Assembly: GCA_934778215.1 (NCBI GenBank)
Contig: CAKVOE010000003.1
Location: forward strand, 1 to 64,000
DNA: 64,000 nt
Source of the DNA: an uncultured Clostridia bacterium
Lineage (GTDB): Bacteria; Bacillota; Clostridia; Christensenellales; UBA1242
Direction: 5' to 3'
The position numbers were made by a program, and so were the translations under genes. The notes under the pieces are model-generated. The model had not been told where the DNA came from, did no database searches, and saw nothing but the letters and a program-made list of their open reading frames with translations. This document shows, piece after piece, positions 54,158-62,801 of the stretch (position 1 is its first letter; the number at the start of each line of letters is the position of its first letter).

Positions 54158-55354
54158 TTACTCCTTTTCGTTGCAACTATCTTTTAAATAATCTCTTTGC
54201 ATTTTGCTACGAGCGCTAATAATTTCTTCAAACTTTTCTTGCATAGTTGAACCATCTTCAAAATATAGTCGCTCTCCTAAATTTTGTGCCGAAACTATTC
54301 TTGTCATATCTCTGCCCATTTCGGTAAAACTTCTAATAAACTTGTGTTTTTTGTTGATGGTTTCTTTTAGGTTTTCATTTGCCCAAGCCTTTCGGTTGGC
54401 ATCGGCAAAACCTCTTTCTGCAAACTTTTCTGCAGCGTATGTCATATCCGCAACAAAGTCTTGCTCTTTGTACTCGCCATTTCTTAATGAGTCGGTGTAG
54501 TCATACAAACCTGCCGGAATATTTGCAACAGGCAACTGCTTTACCGCCAAATCATTTGCCAAAACAACCGAATCTTTGCAAAATTCCAAGAACCCTCTTT
54601 TAATTTCTTCTTTCTTTTTTTGGTCAATCCAGTGGTCGGCATCATCTACATTTTTACCATAAAAATATAAAGTTTTTCTTGCTGGCGGGTCAAAGGTTTT
54701 TGCACTGTCAAGATTAATATATTTGTCATTGCTTTTTCTTATATCAATTGTTTCAAATGCCTCTTCGTTGGTGTAGCCCTTTTCGTCATGAAAGGTTCTG
54801 CCCGACTTCATTAAATAATCTCTTAGTTCTGCATTTAAAGGAATTTTTGGATCTATATCCATTTTGTCTTTGTAATCCAAATTTTCATATTTTTTGTGAT
54901 CTAATGCCTGTAATTTTTCACACCACTGAGCATCTTTCATTCCAAGAGATGCAAACAGCAATTCCGAAACCTGACTATATACCCTTTTGTTGTCTTCATC
55001 ATAGGTTTTTCGTTTTGATCGTGGCAAATCTTCTCTTGGCGGATATATTCTAGAATCCATACTCCAACCAAAGTTTATACCTGTTTTTGTTTGATAGGTG
55101 CGATATCCAATATCGTACATTATTGGGTAAATGTATATAGGGTTAGCATTGGTCTTTGCCGTTCTTGCACAATAACTAATTTGCATTTGCTCAGTCAAAA
55201 AGCAAATATCTTGCAAGGTCAAAAAGGGTGACCTTTTACCCTCATCGGCACACGCCCAATAAAGTGATGCAAGCATACCGGCATTCATCAATAGCGCCCT
55301 TGTGCTAAACTGAGAAGGGTTAAAATCGGTTTTGTCGTTATTTGAGATACCCAT
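54158..55354 (-). CDS. conserved-looking protein of unknown function
   Basis: 398 residues from ATG 55354, chosen because AAGGGGG lies 6 nt upstream (the frame extends to 55399 without a site). Soluble, rich in charged and aromatic residues, with no signal peptide or membrane segment. Helical at both ends, e.g. the region near 280-330. No catalytic motif recognised. Convergent to typA. Confidence 0.55.
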   Translation of the reverse strand: MGISNNDKTDFNPSQFSTRALLMNAGMLASLYWACADEGKRSPFLTLQDICFLTEQMQISYCARTAKTNANPIYIYPIMYDIGYRTYQTKTGINFGWSMDSRIYPPREDLPRSKRKTYDEDNKRVYSQVSELLFASLGMKDAQWCEKLQALDHKKYENLDYKDKMDIDPKIPLNAELRDYLMKSGRTFHDEKGYTNEEAFETIDIRKSNDKYINLDSAKTFDPPARKTLYFYGKNVDDADHWIDQKKKEEIKRGFLEFCKDSVVLANDLAVKQLPVANIPAGLYDYTDSLRNGEYKEQDFVADMTYAAEKFAERGFADANRKAWANENLKETINKKHKFIRSFTEMGRDMTRIVSAQNLGERLYFEDGSTMQEKFEEIISARSKMQRDYLKDSCNEKE

Positions 55355-55421
55355 ATAAAACCCCCTTTTTCTTAATTTCACCCGCATTATACCATACAAA
55401 ATTTATATTTTCAATAATTAT

Positions 55422-55535
55422 TTAAAACTTTTTCAAAAGTCTTTTTTTCTCAATATATTCGTCTAATCTTTCATCAAGTTCTGCAAGCGTTGCCTGATCC
55501 AATTTTTTCTGACTAAACTTTAACTCATCTTCCAT
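55422..55535 (-). CDS. small charged protein, 37 residues
   Basis: A short ORF starting MEDELKFSQKKLDQATLAEL and ending KKRLLKKF, with AAAGGG upstream of ATG, although the spacing is long. It is about one third acidic/basic and would form one amphipathic helix. It lies 67 bp before the orphan gene start in the same direction and could be its operon partner. No family recognised; it may be a chance ORF. Confidence 0.4.
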   Translation of the reverse strand: MEDELKFSQKKLDQATLAELDERLDEYIEKKRLLKKF

Positions 55536-55675
55536 ATCCACATCCCTTTATATTTTTTAAACCTTATTTTTTTGCGTTTTACACATTATACAATTAATTT
55601 ATGACACCAGTCACCCACTTTACCACATTTCACAAAAATTTCTGCACAAAATTTTATGCGTTTTGTCTTTTTTAT

Positions 55676-55755
55676 TTGCACTACAATTATTGTATGATAT
55701 AATTTTATCGAGGTTGCAACAAATCCAACCCCAACCACATTTAACTTTTGCAACC
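55676..55755 (+). promoter_or_regulatory. superoxide reductase promoter and 5' hairpin
   Basis: A TATAAT box (55698-55703) with a weak TTGCAC 16 nt upstream. The predicted transcript begins with a perfect 8-bp inverted repeat GGTTGCAA (55712-55719) and TTGCAACC (55748-55755) enclosing a CA-rich loop, then the ribosome binding site AAAGGAG. The hairpin may stabilise the mRNA or be regulated. Confidence 0.55.
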
Positions 55756-55777
55756 AAAATTTTAAAGGAGAAAAATT

Positions 55778-56152
55778 ATGGAACAAAATTTTTATTATTG
55801 CCGACATTGCGGAAACATAATTGCAAAGGTAAATGACAGCGGAGTAAAAGTAACTTGTTGCGGAGAACCTATGGAAATACTTACACCAAACACAAACGAT
55901 GGTGCAAAAGAAAAGCATGTACCAGTTTATTCGGTAAGATGTGGCAAGGTTAGCGTAAAAATTGGAGAGATTCCACACCCTATGACCAATGAACACAGAA
56001 TAGAATGGGTAAAACTACAAACAAACAAAGGAAATCAATTTAAGCGCCTACTGCCTAATACCGAACCTACTTTAACCTTTTGCATAGAAAAAGACGAAAA
56101 GGTAGAAGCCGTTTTTGCTTACTGCAACCTTCATAGTTTATGGAAGGGCTAA
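55778..56152 (+). CDS. superoxide reductase (desulfoferrodoxin)
   Basis: 124 residues. An N-terminal desulforedoxin-like rubredoxin-type iron site (CRHCGN...CCGEPM) and the C-terminal catalytic Fe(His)4Cys site with HVPVYS, HPM, EHRIEW and CNLHSLW. It reduces superoxide to peroxide in anaerobes without releasing oxygen. The gene stands alone with its own promoter and a terminator. Confidence 0.94.
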   Translation: MEQNFYYCRHCGNIIAKVNDSGVKVTCCGEPMEILTPNTNDGAKEKHVPVYSVRCGKVSVKIGEIPHPMTNEHRIEWVKLQTNKGNQFKRLLPNTEPTLTFCIEKDEKVEAVFAYCNLHSLWKG

Positions 56153-56218
56153 ACCCTTACCCCGCATCAAACATTTTATGTTTTGCATATTTTTAACTTC
56201 AACAAAATAATAATGGCC

Positions 56219-56250
56219 AAAGAGCGTCAACTATATTTGACGCTCTTTTT
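56219..56250 (+). terminator. terminator of the superoxide reductase gene
   Basis: AAGAGCGTCAA and TTGACGCTCTT pair around a short loop followed by a T-run. Confidence 0.9.
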
Positions 56251-56332
56251 GAAACAAAAAGCCAAAAATCAGACCCATGACCCCGCTTGTACCAAGCCGA
56301 ACGCTTTACCGACTGAGCCTTGGCGAAGGCGG
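56251..56332 (-). pseudogene. degenerate tRNA-Thr-like copy 1
   Basis: It keeps the D-arm run GGCTCAGTCGGTA and the T-arm phrase TCATGGGTCTGATT, but the 5' acceptor arm is replaced by GCCTTCGCCAAGGC, and the anticodon stem and T-stem mispair. It is the most worn of three ~82-nt copies lying downstream of tRNA-Thr on the minus strand. Confidence 0.6.
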
Positions 56333-56365
56333 TAAAAAAAACACCACTTATATGATGTTTTTGCT

Positions 56366-56447
56366 TGGAGCCCAAAGACGAAAATCGGACCCGTGACCCC
56401 GCTTGTACCTTGGCGGTGATCTACCGACTGAGCCTTGGCGAAGGCGG
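56366..56447 (-). pseudogene. degenerate tRNA-Thr-like copy 2
   Basis: Nearly identical to copy 3 (about six differences over 82 nt). It keeps TCACGGGTCCGATT and a GCTCCA end, but its acceptor 5' strand does not match its 3' strand and its anticodon arm reads CCGCCAAGGTACAAGCGG. A diverged hairpin terminator follows it. Confidence 0.6.
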
Positions 56448-56489
56448 AACAATAAAAGCACCAACCCTTTAGTCTAGTGCTTTTAATTC

Positions 56490-56571
56490 TGGAGCTCAAA
56501 GACGAAAATCAGACCCGTGACCCCGCTTGTACCTTGGCGGTACTCTCCCGACTGAGCCTTGGCGAAGGCGG
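56490..56571 (-). pseudogene. degenerate tRNA-Thr-like copy 3
   Basis: Closest to tRNA-Thr. The D-arm GCTC...GAG and a wobble-paired T-arm survive; acceptor and anticodon arms do not match a working tRNA. It is separated from tRNA-Thr by a terminator with arms AAAGCACC and GGTGCTTT (about 56577-56606), so the duplicated unit is tRNA plus terminator. Confidence 0.6.
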
Positions 56572-56613
56572 AATAACAAAAGCACCAATCTTTTGTTTTG
56601 GTGCTTTCAATTC

Positions 56614-56689
56614 TGGAGCTGATGACGGGAATCGGACCCGTGACCTCCGCCTTACCAAGGCGGTGCTCTACCGACTGAGCCACATCAGC
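56614..56689 (-). tRNA. tRNA-Thr (GGT)
   Basis: 76-nt cloverleaf: acceptor GCTGATG/CATCAGC, D-arm GCTC...GAGC, anticodon loop TTGGTAA giving GGT, T-arm ACGGG/CCCGT and encoded CCA. All stems are intact, unlike the three copies downstream. Confidence 0.96.
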
Positions 56690-56786
56690 ATATCGCACGA
56701 TTACTCGTGCTACAATATAATGACATTTAATTTGCTTAATGCAAACTCAAAACCTTACCAAGACTTTGATTAATATCACTTTACTA

Positions 56787-56815
56787 AGTATATAATAATT
56801 TATTTATTTTGTCAA
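56787..56815 (-). promoter_or_regulatory. promoter of tRNA-Thr and its repeat array
   Basis: Minus-strand TTGACA (56810-56815) and TATACT (56787-56792) with a 17-nt spacer, about 98 nt before the tRNA. A GCACGAG-TAAT-CGTGC hairpin lies in the 5' leader. Confidence 0.7.
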
Positions 56816-56835
56816 TCACTTTATTAAAACTATTT

Positions 56836-57621
56836 TTATTTTTGGCAAAGAATATGAACCCTTTCAACATCATCATCTTCATTACGCTTATCAAAATTTA
56901 TGTCTATAAAATCTATTTTAGAAAAGCCAACCTCTTCTAATGCCTTTTTTACTGCGCTGGTAGGAAATCCCGTTTCTATCATTTTGTCGGCAGTTTTTCG
57001 GTAAAGCGACTCATTCTCTCTAATGTAATAAACCTCGTCCATTATACATACGCCGTCTTCATTTGCAACCTTCTGCACATAGTCTAGCGTATAATCTTGC
57101 TCAAAGATAACCTTTTCCCAAGTGTTCATAGTCTTTTCGCTATAAAAGTCAAAAAGCAATCTTCCGCCTTCGTTTAAATGGTTAAAGCAGACCTTAAAAA
57201 ATTCTACCCATTCTTCAAATTTTAAAAACATATTAATAACATCGTGGTTGCAGGTAATTAAATCAAACTTTCTTTTTAGGTCAAAGGTATATAACTTATT
57301 TACCTTTTTGAAGGTAATTTTTGGATACTTTGCTCTAACATAATCCAAATACCCTTCTGCATTATCTACGCCAACGCAATCTTTAATAAAGGTGTTGCAA
57401 ACATTTAAAAACTCACCCGAACCTGAGCACACATCTAAAACGCTATCTATTTTGACACCATTATCAAAGAACTTCTTTTTTAGATTGTTGGCAACCTTAA
57501 AAGAAAAATACCCTTGCCTTCTGCTCCACGCCTCAGCATACCAAACATCAAACTTAAATTGGTTGCCACTTTTAATTTCTGCAGAGTTTAAATTTTTTTC
57601 AAAATTGTTTTTTATTTCCAT
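56836..57621 (-). CDS. class I SAM-dependent methyltransferase
   Basis: 261 residues. Rossmann-fold motif I VLDVCSGSGEFL near residue 62, the acidic strand-2 end VGVDNAEGYL, motif DLITCNHDVINMF and the RLLFDFYSE strand. The C-terminal third (about 170-261) is a beta-rich substrate domain. The substrate is unknown. GGAG precedes ATG. Confidence 0.85.
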   Translation of the reverse strand: MEIKNNFEKNLNSAEIKSGNQFKFDVWYAEAWSRRQGYFSFKVANNLKKKFFDNGVKIDSVLDVCSGSGEFLNVCNTFIKDCVGVDNAEGYLDYVRAKYPKITFKKVNKLYTFDLKRKFDLITCNHDVINMFLKFEEWVEFFKVCFNHLNEGGRLLFDFYSEKTMNTWEKVIFEQDYTLDYVQKVANEDGVCIMDEVYYIRENESLYRKTADKMIETGFPTSAVKKALEEVGFSKIDFIDINFDKRNEDDDVERVHILCQK

Positions 57622-57647
57622 TTTCTCACTCCTAATTATCTAGTTAT

Positions 57648-57676
57648 AGTATAGTAAAATTTTGCAAAACTGTCAA
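57648..57676 (-). promoter_or_regulatory. promoter of the methyltransferase gene
   Basis: Minus-strand TTGACA (57671-57676) and TATACT (57648-57653) with a 17-nt spacer. The remaining gap to 57896 shows a TTGCTCGA direct repeat near 57833-57848 but no gene. Confidence 0.85.
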
Positions 57677-57896
57677 ATATAATTTGCGTTAAATTAATTA
57701 AAATTATTGCGAATTTTTTTTAGCAAAACAAACTCAAAAAATACATTAATTTTTAAAAATTTTTAAGTTTTTATAATATTGTAAGACAAAATTAGGCAAA
57801 AATTACACCCTTTTTGACACCATTTGGCTTGCTCGAAAAATTGCTCGACCGTTAAAACAGCCTCGCTGATGGGGTTATAAAAATTTTTATTTTAAA

Positions 57897-57928
57897 CAAA
57901 AAACTCTGTCTTTAAAACAGAGTTTTTA
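57897..57928 (-). terminator. terminator of the ABC exporter operon
   Basis: AAAACTCTGT and ACAGAGTTTT pair around a 7-nt loop followed by T-rich sequence on the minus strand, right after the exporter stop. Confidence 0.85.
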
Positions 57929-57932
57929 TAAA

Positions 57933-59861
57933 TTATTCAAGTTCAAATGCTCCGGTATACAACTGGTAATATCTACCTTTTTTGTTTATTAATTCTTCGT
58001 GACTACCCATTTCCAAAATCTCTCCATTATCTAGTACAATAATTTTATCACTGTTTTGAATGGTGCTAAGTCTGTGTGCAATTACAAAAACCGTTCGTCC
58101 TTTCATTAATGCGTCCATACCCGCTTGCACAATCGCTTCCGTTCTAGTATCAATACTAGATGTTGCTTCGTCCAAAATCATAACAGGGGCATTTGCAACA
58201 GCAGCCCTTGCAATGCTAATAAGTTGGCGTTGTCCTTGCGAAAGGTTTGCTCCGTCATTAACCAATTGGGTATTATATCCATTTGGTAGTTTTGTAATAA
58301 AGTCATGTGCATTTGCAAGTTTTGATGCTTCTATACACATTTCATCTGTTGCAGACAAATTACCATATCTAATGTTATCCATTATACTACCACTAAACAA
58401 GTTGGTGTCTTGCAAAACCATACCAAGAGATTTTCTTAAATCTTCCTTTTTAATTTTTGTGATATTAATGCCGTCATATCTAATTTTTCCACCTTGAATA
58501 TCATAAAACCTATTAAGCAAATTTGCGATTGTCGTTTTTCCGGCACCTGTTGCACCAACTAATGCAACCTTTTCGCCCGCTTCTGCAATTACGCTAATAT
58601 TTTTTAGAACCATCTTGTTTGATGTATATCCAAAGGTTACATTTTCTAGCTCAATTCTGCCATTTAAGTCGGTATAGGTAAGCCTTCCATCTTTGTGCAA
58701 ATGTTTCCACGCCCACTTGTTGGAGTTATAGTCAACTTCTCTAATTTTACCTACTTCGTCCCTTTCAATATTTACCAAAGTTACATAGCCAGCGTCTTTT
58801 TCTTCTCCTTCATCTAAAAGAGTAAAAATTCTATCTGCCCCCGCAAGAGCCATTACAACATTGTTCATTTGCTGTGAAACCTGCGAAACATTCATTGTAA
58901 AATTTTTGCTCATAGTTAAAAATGAAACTAATGTACCCGTAGAGATTACCGCTGTAACCCCAACAATTGTTATATTTGGCACTTTTAGAGCAATTAACGC
59001 CCCACCTATAAAGGCTATTAAAACATATACAATGTTACCAATGTTTCCCACAATCGGCATTAAAATATTGGCAAATTTATTAGCACTTCTACTATCTTCA
59101 AAAAGTTGTTGATTTAGTTTATTAAAATCTTCAATTGCCTCATCTTCGTGGTTAAACACCTTTACTACCTTTTGACCATTCATCATCTCTTCAATAAAGC
59201 CTTCACATGTTGCAATTGACTTTTGTTGTTTTACAAAATATTTTGCACTGTTTCCGCCAATTTTTTTGACTATCAAAAGCATAAAAATTACAGATAAAAA
59301 AACTACCAAGGTAAGCCACAAACTAAATGTACACATAATTGATACCAGCACAACTATGGTTATTGCAGAACTTATTAGGTTTGGTAACGACTGTCCAATT
59401 GCCTGCCTTAAATTATCTACATCGTTTGTATAATAACTCATAATGTCGCCATGAGCGTGTGTGTCAAAATAACTTATTGGCAACTTTTCCATTTTGTCAA
59501 AGCATTTTTTTCGAATACTTGCCAAAAAGCCTTGTGTAATTTTTGCACCCAATTGCGTATAAATCGCCATTGACACAATAGCCAATGCATATATACTGCC
59601 AAGCGTTATAATAATTTTAATAAATTCAGCCTTAACCGAATCTAGCCCGCCCGTAAGTGCGGGAGTTATTACATTATCTATAATCCTTCTTAAAAAGATA
59701 CTAGACACCGACCCCGCTATTGCAGAAATTATTAAGCATACCACAACTACTAGCATCTGCCACTTATATTCGCTAAAAAGCATTTTTAGAAGCCTTTTTA
59801 GAGTCCCTTTTTTTACTTTTGGTTTTGCGCCAAAATTTCGGCGATGACCCATTCCTGCCAT
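57933..59861 (-). CDS. ABC exporter half-transporter, consensus ATP site
   Basis: 642 residues: six membrane helices (about 30-350) then an ABC domain with Walker A GATGAGKTT, signature LSQGQ, and Walker B VMILDEATSSID with the catalytic Glu intact. It starts at the stop of the partner gene. It likely forms a heterodimeric multidrug/lipid-type exporter with that partner; the substrate is not shown. Confidence 0.9.
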   Translation of the reverse strand: MAGMGHRRNFGAKPKVKKGTLKRLLKMLFSEYKWQMLVVVVCLIISAIAGSVSSIFLRRIIDNVITPALTGGLDSVKAEFIKIIITLGSIYALAIVSMAIYTQLGAKITQGFLASIRKKCFDKMEKLPISYFDTHAHGDIMSYYTNDVDNLRQAIGQSLPNLISSAITIVVLVSIMCTFSLWLTLVVFLSVIFMLLIVKKIGGNSAKYFVKQQKSIATCEGFIEEMMNGQKVVKVFNHEDEAIEDFNKLNQQLFEDSRSANKFANILMPIVGNIGNIVYVLIAFIGGALIALKVPNITIVGVTAVISTGTLVSFLTMSKNFTMNVSQVSQQMNNVVMALAGADRIFTLLDEGEEKDAGYVTLVNIERDEVGKIREVDYNSNKWAWKHLHKDGRLTYTDLNGRIELENVTFGYTSNKMVLKNISVIAEAGEKVALVGATGAGKTTIANLLNRFYDIQGGKIRYDGINITKIKKEDLRKSLGMVLQDTNLFSGSIMDNIRYGNLSATDEMCIEASKLANAHDFITKLPNGYNTQLVNDGANLSQGQRQLISIARAAVANAPVMILDEATSSIDTRTEAIVQAGMDALMKGRTVFVIAHRLSTIQNSDKIIVLDNGEILEMGSHEELINKKGRYYQLYTGAFELE

Positions 59862-61600
59862 TAGTTGTCACCCCCTATTTTATTTTGTATATTATAAATT
59901 TCACGATAAATATCATTTGACTTTTTTAATTCTTCGCTTGTACCCACACCAACAATCTTACCGCCATTTAAAACCACAATTTTATCAGCGTCTTCAATGG
60001 ACGATATTCTTTGTGCAATAATAATTTTTGTTACATCTGGTGCTTCGGTTTTTAGCCCCGCCCTAATTAGTGCGTCCGTTTTTGTATCTACGGCACTGGT
60101 ACTGTCATCAAAAATTAATACTTTTGGATTTTTTAGCAACGCTCTTGCTATGCAAAGCCTTTGTTTTTGACCGCCCGAAAGGTTAGCTCCACCCTGCTCA
60201 ATAAAGGTGTCATACCCCTTTTCAAACTTTGAAATATATTCGTCTGCCTGCGAAATTTTGCAAACTCTCTTCATCTCTTCGTCACTAGCATCGCCTTTGC
60301 CCCAACGCAAGTTTTCTTTTATGGTACCGCTAAAAAGTATGTTTTTTTGAAGCACAACCGATACATTATCTCTAAGGGTAACGAGGTCATAATTTTTAAC
60401 ATTGTTGCCCCCAACCAAAAGTTCTCCGCAAGACACATCATAAAGCCTAGAAATTAAATTTACTAGCGTAGTTTTGCTACTACCAGTTTCGCCAATTATT
60501 CCTACCGTTTCGCCCGAGTTAATTTTTAAATTTATATCACTTAGCACATTGTTTTCGCCTGATGATTTATACTTAAATGATACATTTTTAAATTCTATAT
60601 CGCCGTTTTTTACTTCGTATATTGGATTTTTAGGATTTTCAATATCGGGAACCTCATCTAGCACTTCTACAATTCTCTTTGCACTGGCAATACTCATTGT
60701 AACCATTACAAATATCATAGACAGCATCATAAGGTTTGAAAGGATTTGCCCACTATAAACAAACAAACTAGAAAGTTGCCCTACATTTAACGCTGTGGCA
60801 CCGCTCTCAACAATAATTTTTGCACCCAAGTAGCAAATAGCAAGCATTACACCAAACATTGCAAAATCCATAACCGGCCAGTTAAGAGCAACGATTTTTT
60901 CGGCTTTGGTAAAATCACTTTTTAGTTCATCTGTTTTGCTGTTAAACTTATCTATTTCGTAGTCTTCACAAACATAAGACTTTACACACCTTATACCCTT
61001 AACGTTTTCTTGAATGCTGGCATTTAACTTATCATATTTTTTGAACACCTTATTAAATATCGGCATAGCAAAAAAGATAATTAATGCCATAGCAACCATC
61101 ATAATAGGCACAACAATTGCAAACAGCAACGCAATTTTTGGACTAATAAATATTACCATTGCAATCGAAAATATAAACATAAATGGCACTCTAACAGCAA
61201 TTCTTATAATCATCATAAAGGCTTGCTGAACATTGTTTACATCGGTAGTTAGTCTTGTTACCAAACTACTAGACGAAAATTTATCTATATTAGAAAAAGA
61301 AAATGTTTGAACCTTTGCATACAAATTTTCTCTCAAATTTTTGGCAAATCCGCAAGACGCCGTAGCACAAAACTTGCCACTCAAAACTCCAAAAAATAGC
61401 GATAGCATTGCCATACCAATCAAAATTCCGCCATATAGCAATATTTGACCCAAATCTGCGCCCATCTCTATTACACTAATAAGTTTACTCATTATAAATG
61501 GTATCAAACATTCAACCACAACTTCTAGTGCAACTGTAATGGGTGTTAATATTGTCTCCTTTTTATACTGACCTATATTTTTAGCCAATTTTTTAATCAT
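59861..61600 (-). CDS. ABC exporter half-transporter, degenerate ATP site
   Basis: 579 residues: six membrane helices (about 15-300) and an ABC domain. Walker A is GETGSSKTT, the signature NLSGGQ is intact, but Walker B is VLIFDDSTSAVD, where Asp replaces the catalytic Glu. This asymmetry is typical of heterodimeric exporters such as TM287/288, supporting pairing with the gene that follows. Confidence 0.9.
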   Translation of the reverse strand: MIKKLAKNIGQYKKETILTPITVALEVVVECLIPFIMSKLISVIEMGADLGQILLYGGILIGMAMLSLFFGVLSGKFCATASCGFAKNLRENLYAKVQTFSFSNIDKFSSSSLVTRLTTDVNNVQQAFMMIIRIAVRVPFMFIFSIAMVIFISPKIALLFAIVVPIMMVAMALIIFFAMPIFNKVFKKYDKLNASIQENVKGIRCVKSYVCEDYEIDKFNSKTDELKSDFTKAEKIVALNWPVMDFAMFGVMLAICYLGAKIIVESGATALNVGQLSSLFVYSGQILSNLMMLSMIFVMVTMSIASAKRIVEVLDEVPDIENPKNPIYEVKNGDIEFKNVSFKYKSSGENNVLSDINLKINSGETVGIIGETGSSKTTLVNLISRLYDVSCGELLVGGNNVKNYDLVTLRDNVSVVLQKNILFSGTIKENLRWGKGDASDEEMKRVCKISQADEYISKFEKGYDTFIEQGGANLSGGQKQRLCIARALLKNPKVLIFDDSTSAVDTKTDALIRAGLKTEAPDVTKIIIAQRISSIEDADKIVVLNGGKIVGVGTSEELKKSNDIYREIYNIQNKIGGDN

Positions 61601-61636
61601 TTTTCACTTCCAAAAGAATTTTTTATCAACTTATAC

Positions 61637-61665
61637 ATTATATGATTTTATAATTTTAATGTCAA
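61637..61665 (-). promoter_or_regulatory. consensus promoter of the ABC exporter operon
   Basis: Perfect minus-strand TTGACA (61660-61665) and TATAAT (61637-61642) with a 17-nt spacer, 36 nt before the start codon. Upstream to 61835 is AT-rich with nothing else seen. Confidence 0.92.
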
Positions 61666-61835
61666 GTGGCGTAAAAAAGCTTTTGTTAAATTTTTATCAC
61701 ATTTGCAGAGGTTTTAAAGCCTATTGTAATTTAATTAAGTTTACAAAATTATAGAGTTTAGGTAGTTTTTATGTTTGTAGTTTTTGCCTCTAATAATTTT
61801 TTGTGTAAAACCTTTACAAAAAAAATAGTTTGCAT

Positions 61836-61864
61836 AAAAAAAGTATAACAATTTGTGTTATACT
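61836..61864 (-). terminator. terminator of dnaX-ybaB-recR
   Basis: AGTATAAC and GTTATACT pair around a 7-nt loop, followed on the minus strand by seven Ts, 8 nt after the recR stop. Confidence 0.9.
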
Positions 61865-61871
61865 CCTTATT

Positions 61872-62465
61872 TTACATATCTTTACGGTCATCTAATGCCT
61901 TAGATAGCGTTACCTCGTCAGCATACTCCAAATCTGACCCAATAGAAATTCCCTGTGCAAGCCTTGTAACCTTTATGCCCAACGGTTTTAAAAGCCTTGC
62001 TATATACATGGCGGTTGCTTCACCCTCTACATCGGTATTGGTAGCCATTATAACCTCAGCAATATTATTTTCATTAATGCGTTTTAGCAACTCATTAATT
62101 CTTATATCATCTGGCCCTCTGCCCGACAACGGACTAATGGTGCCGTGCAAAACATGATACCCAATAGAATATCCCTTTACCTTAGAAATAACTGCAACAT
62201 CTTTTGGTTCTGCAACCACACAAATAATATCGCTAGTAGTATTTTTGCAATGAGGGCAAATATCTTCATCGGCGTAATCGCCACATATTTCACAAAACTT
62301 AACCTTAGATTTTACATCTAAAATACTCTCTGCAAACTCCCGAGCATCAGCCTCACTCATATCTATAACCGAATAAGCGTAACGCTGTGCCGTTTTGTTG
62401 CCCACTCCCGGCAACTTAGAAAAACTATTAATAAGTTTTCCAATAGGTTCTAGTGTGTATGCCAC
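61872..62465 (-). CDS. recR: recombination mediator RecR
   Basis: 197 residues: N-terminal helix-hairpin-helix (LPGVGNKTAQRYA), a four-cysteine zinc finger (CEICGDY...CPHC) and a Toprim domain (ICVVAEPKDV...ATNTDVEGEATAMYIA). It acts with RecO/RecF in gap repair. 2 bp after ybaB. Confidence 0.97.
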   Translation of the reverse strand: MAYTLEPIGKLINSFSKLPGVGNKTAQRYAYSVIDMSEADAREFAESILDVKSKVKFCEICGDYADEDICPHCKNTTSDIICVVAEPKDVAVISKVKGYSIGYHVLHGTISPLSGRGPDDIRINELLKRINENNIAEVIMATNTDVEGEATAMYIARLLKPLGIKVTRLAQGISIGSDLEYADEVTLSKALDDRKDM

Positions 62466-62467
62466 AA

Positions 62468-62791
62468 TTACATTAAACCCCCAAATTTACCCATTTTATT
62501 TTGCTTAATATCTTTAATTTTGTCACTTGCGTCTTTAAGAGCAACAATAATCATATCTTCTAGCAATTCTACATCATCTGGGTCTACAATTTGCTTGTCT
62601 ATAGAAATACTTGTTACTTCATTTGCTCCATTCATACTAACCTTAATTAAGCCATTTTGAGCAACGCCCTCAACTTCGGTTTCTTCAACCTCTTGCTGAG
62701 CCTTTAATGCTTCTTCTTGCATCTTTTGTGCTTGACGCAAAAGTGCTTGCATATTAGGTTGTCCACCACCAAATTTTCCAAAATTTCCCAT
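62468..62791 (-). CDS. ybaB: YbaB/EbfC nucleoid-associated protein
   Basis: 107 residues: a long N-terminal helix (MQALLRQAQKMQEEALKAQQ) and a small beta-sheet core, the tweezer-like dimer that binds DNA. In the standard dnaX-ybaB-recR order. Confidence 0.95.
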   Translation of the reverse strand: MGNFGKFGGGQPNMQALLRQAQKMQEEALKAQQEVEETEVEGVAQNGLIKVSMNGANEVTSISIDKQIVDPDDVELLEDMIIVALKDASDKIKDIKQNKMGKFGGLM

Positions 62792-62801
62792 AATTTATCT
62801 C

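Noticed and set aside
56269..56773. Open reading frames of 71-98 codons across the tRNA-Thr array
   Set aside because: They are translations of tRNA and tRNA-like sequence, a well-known artefact.
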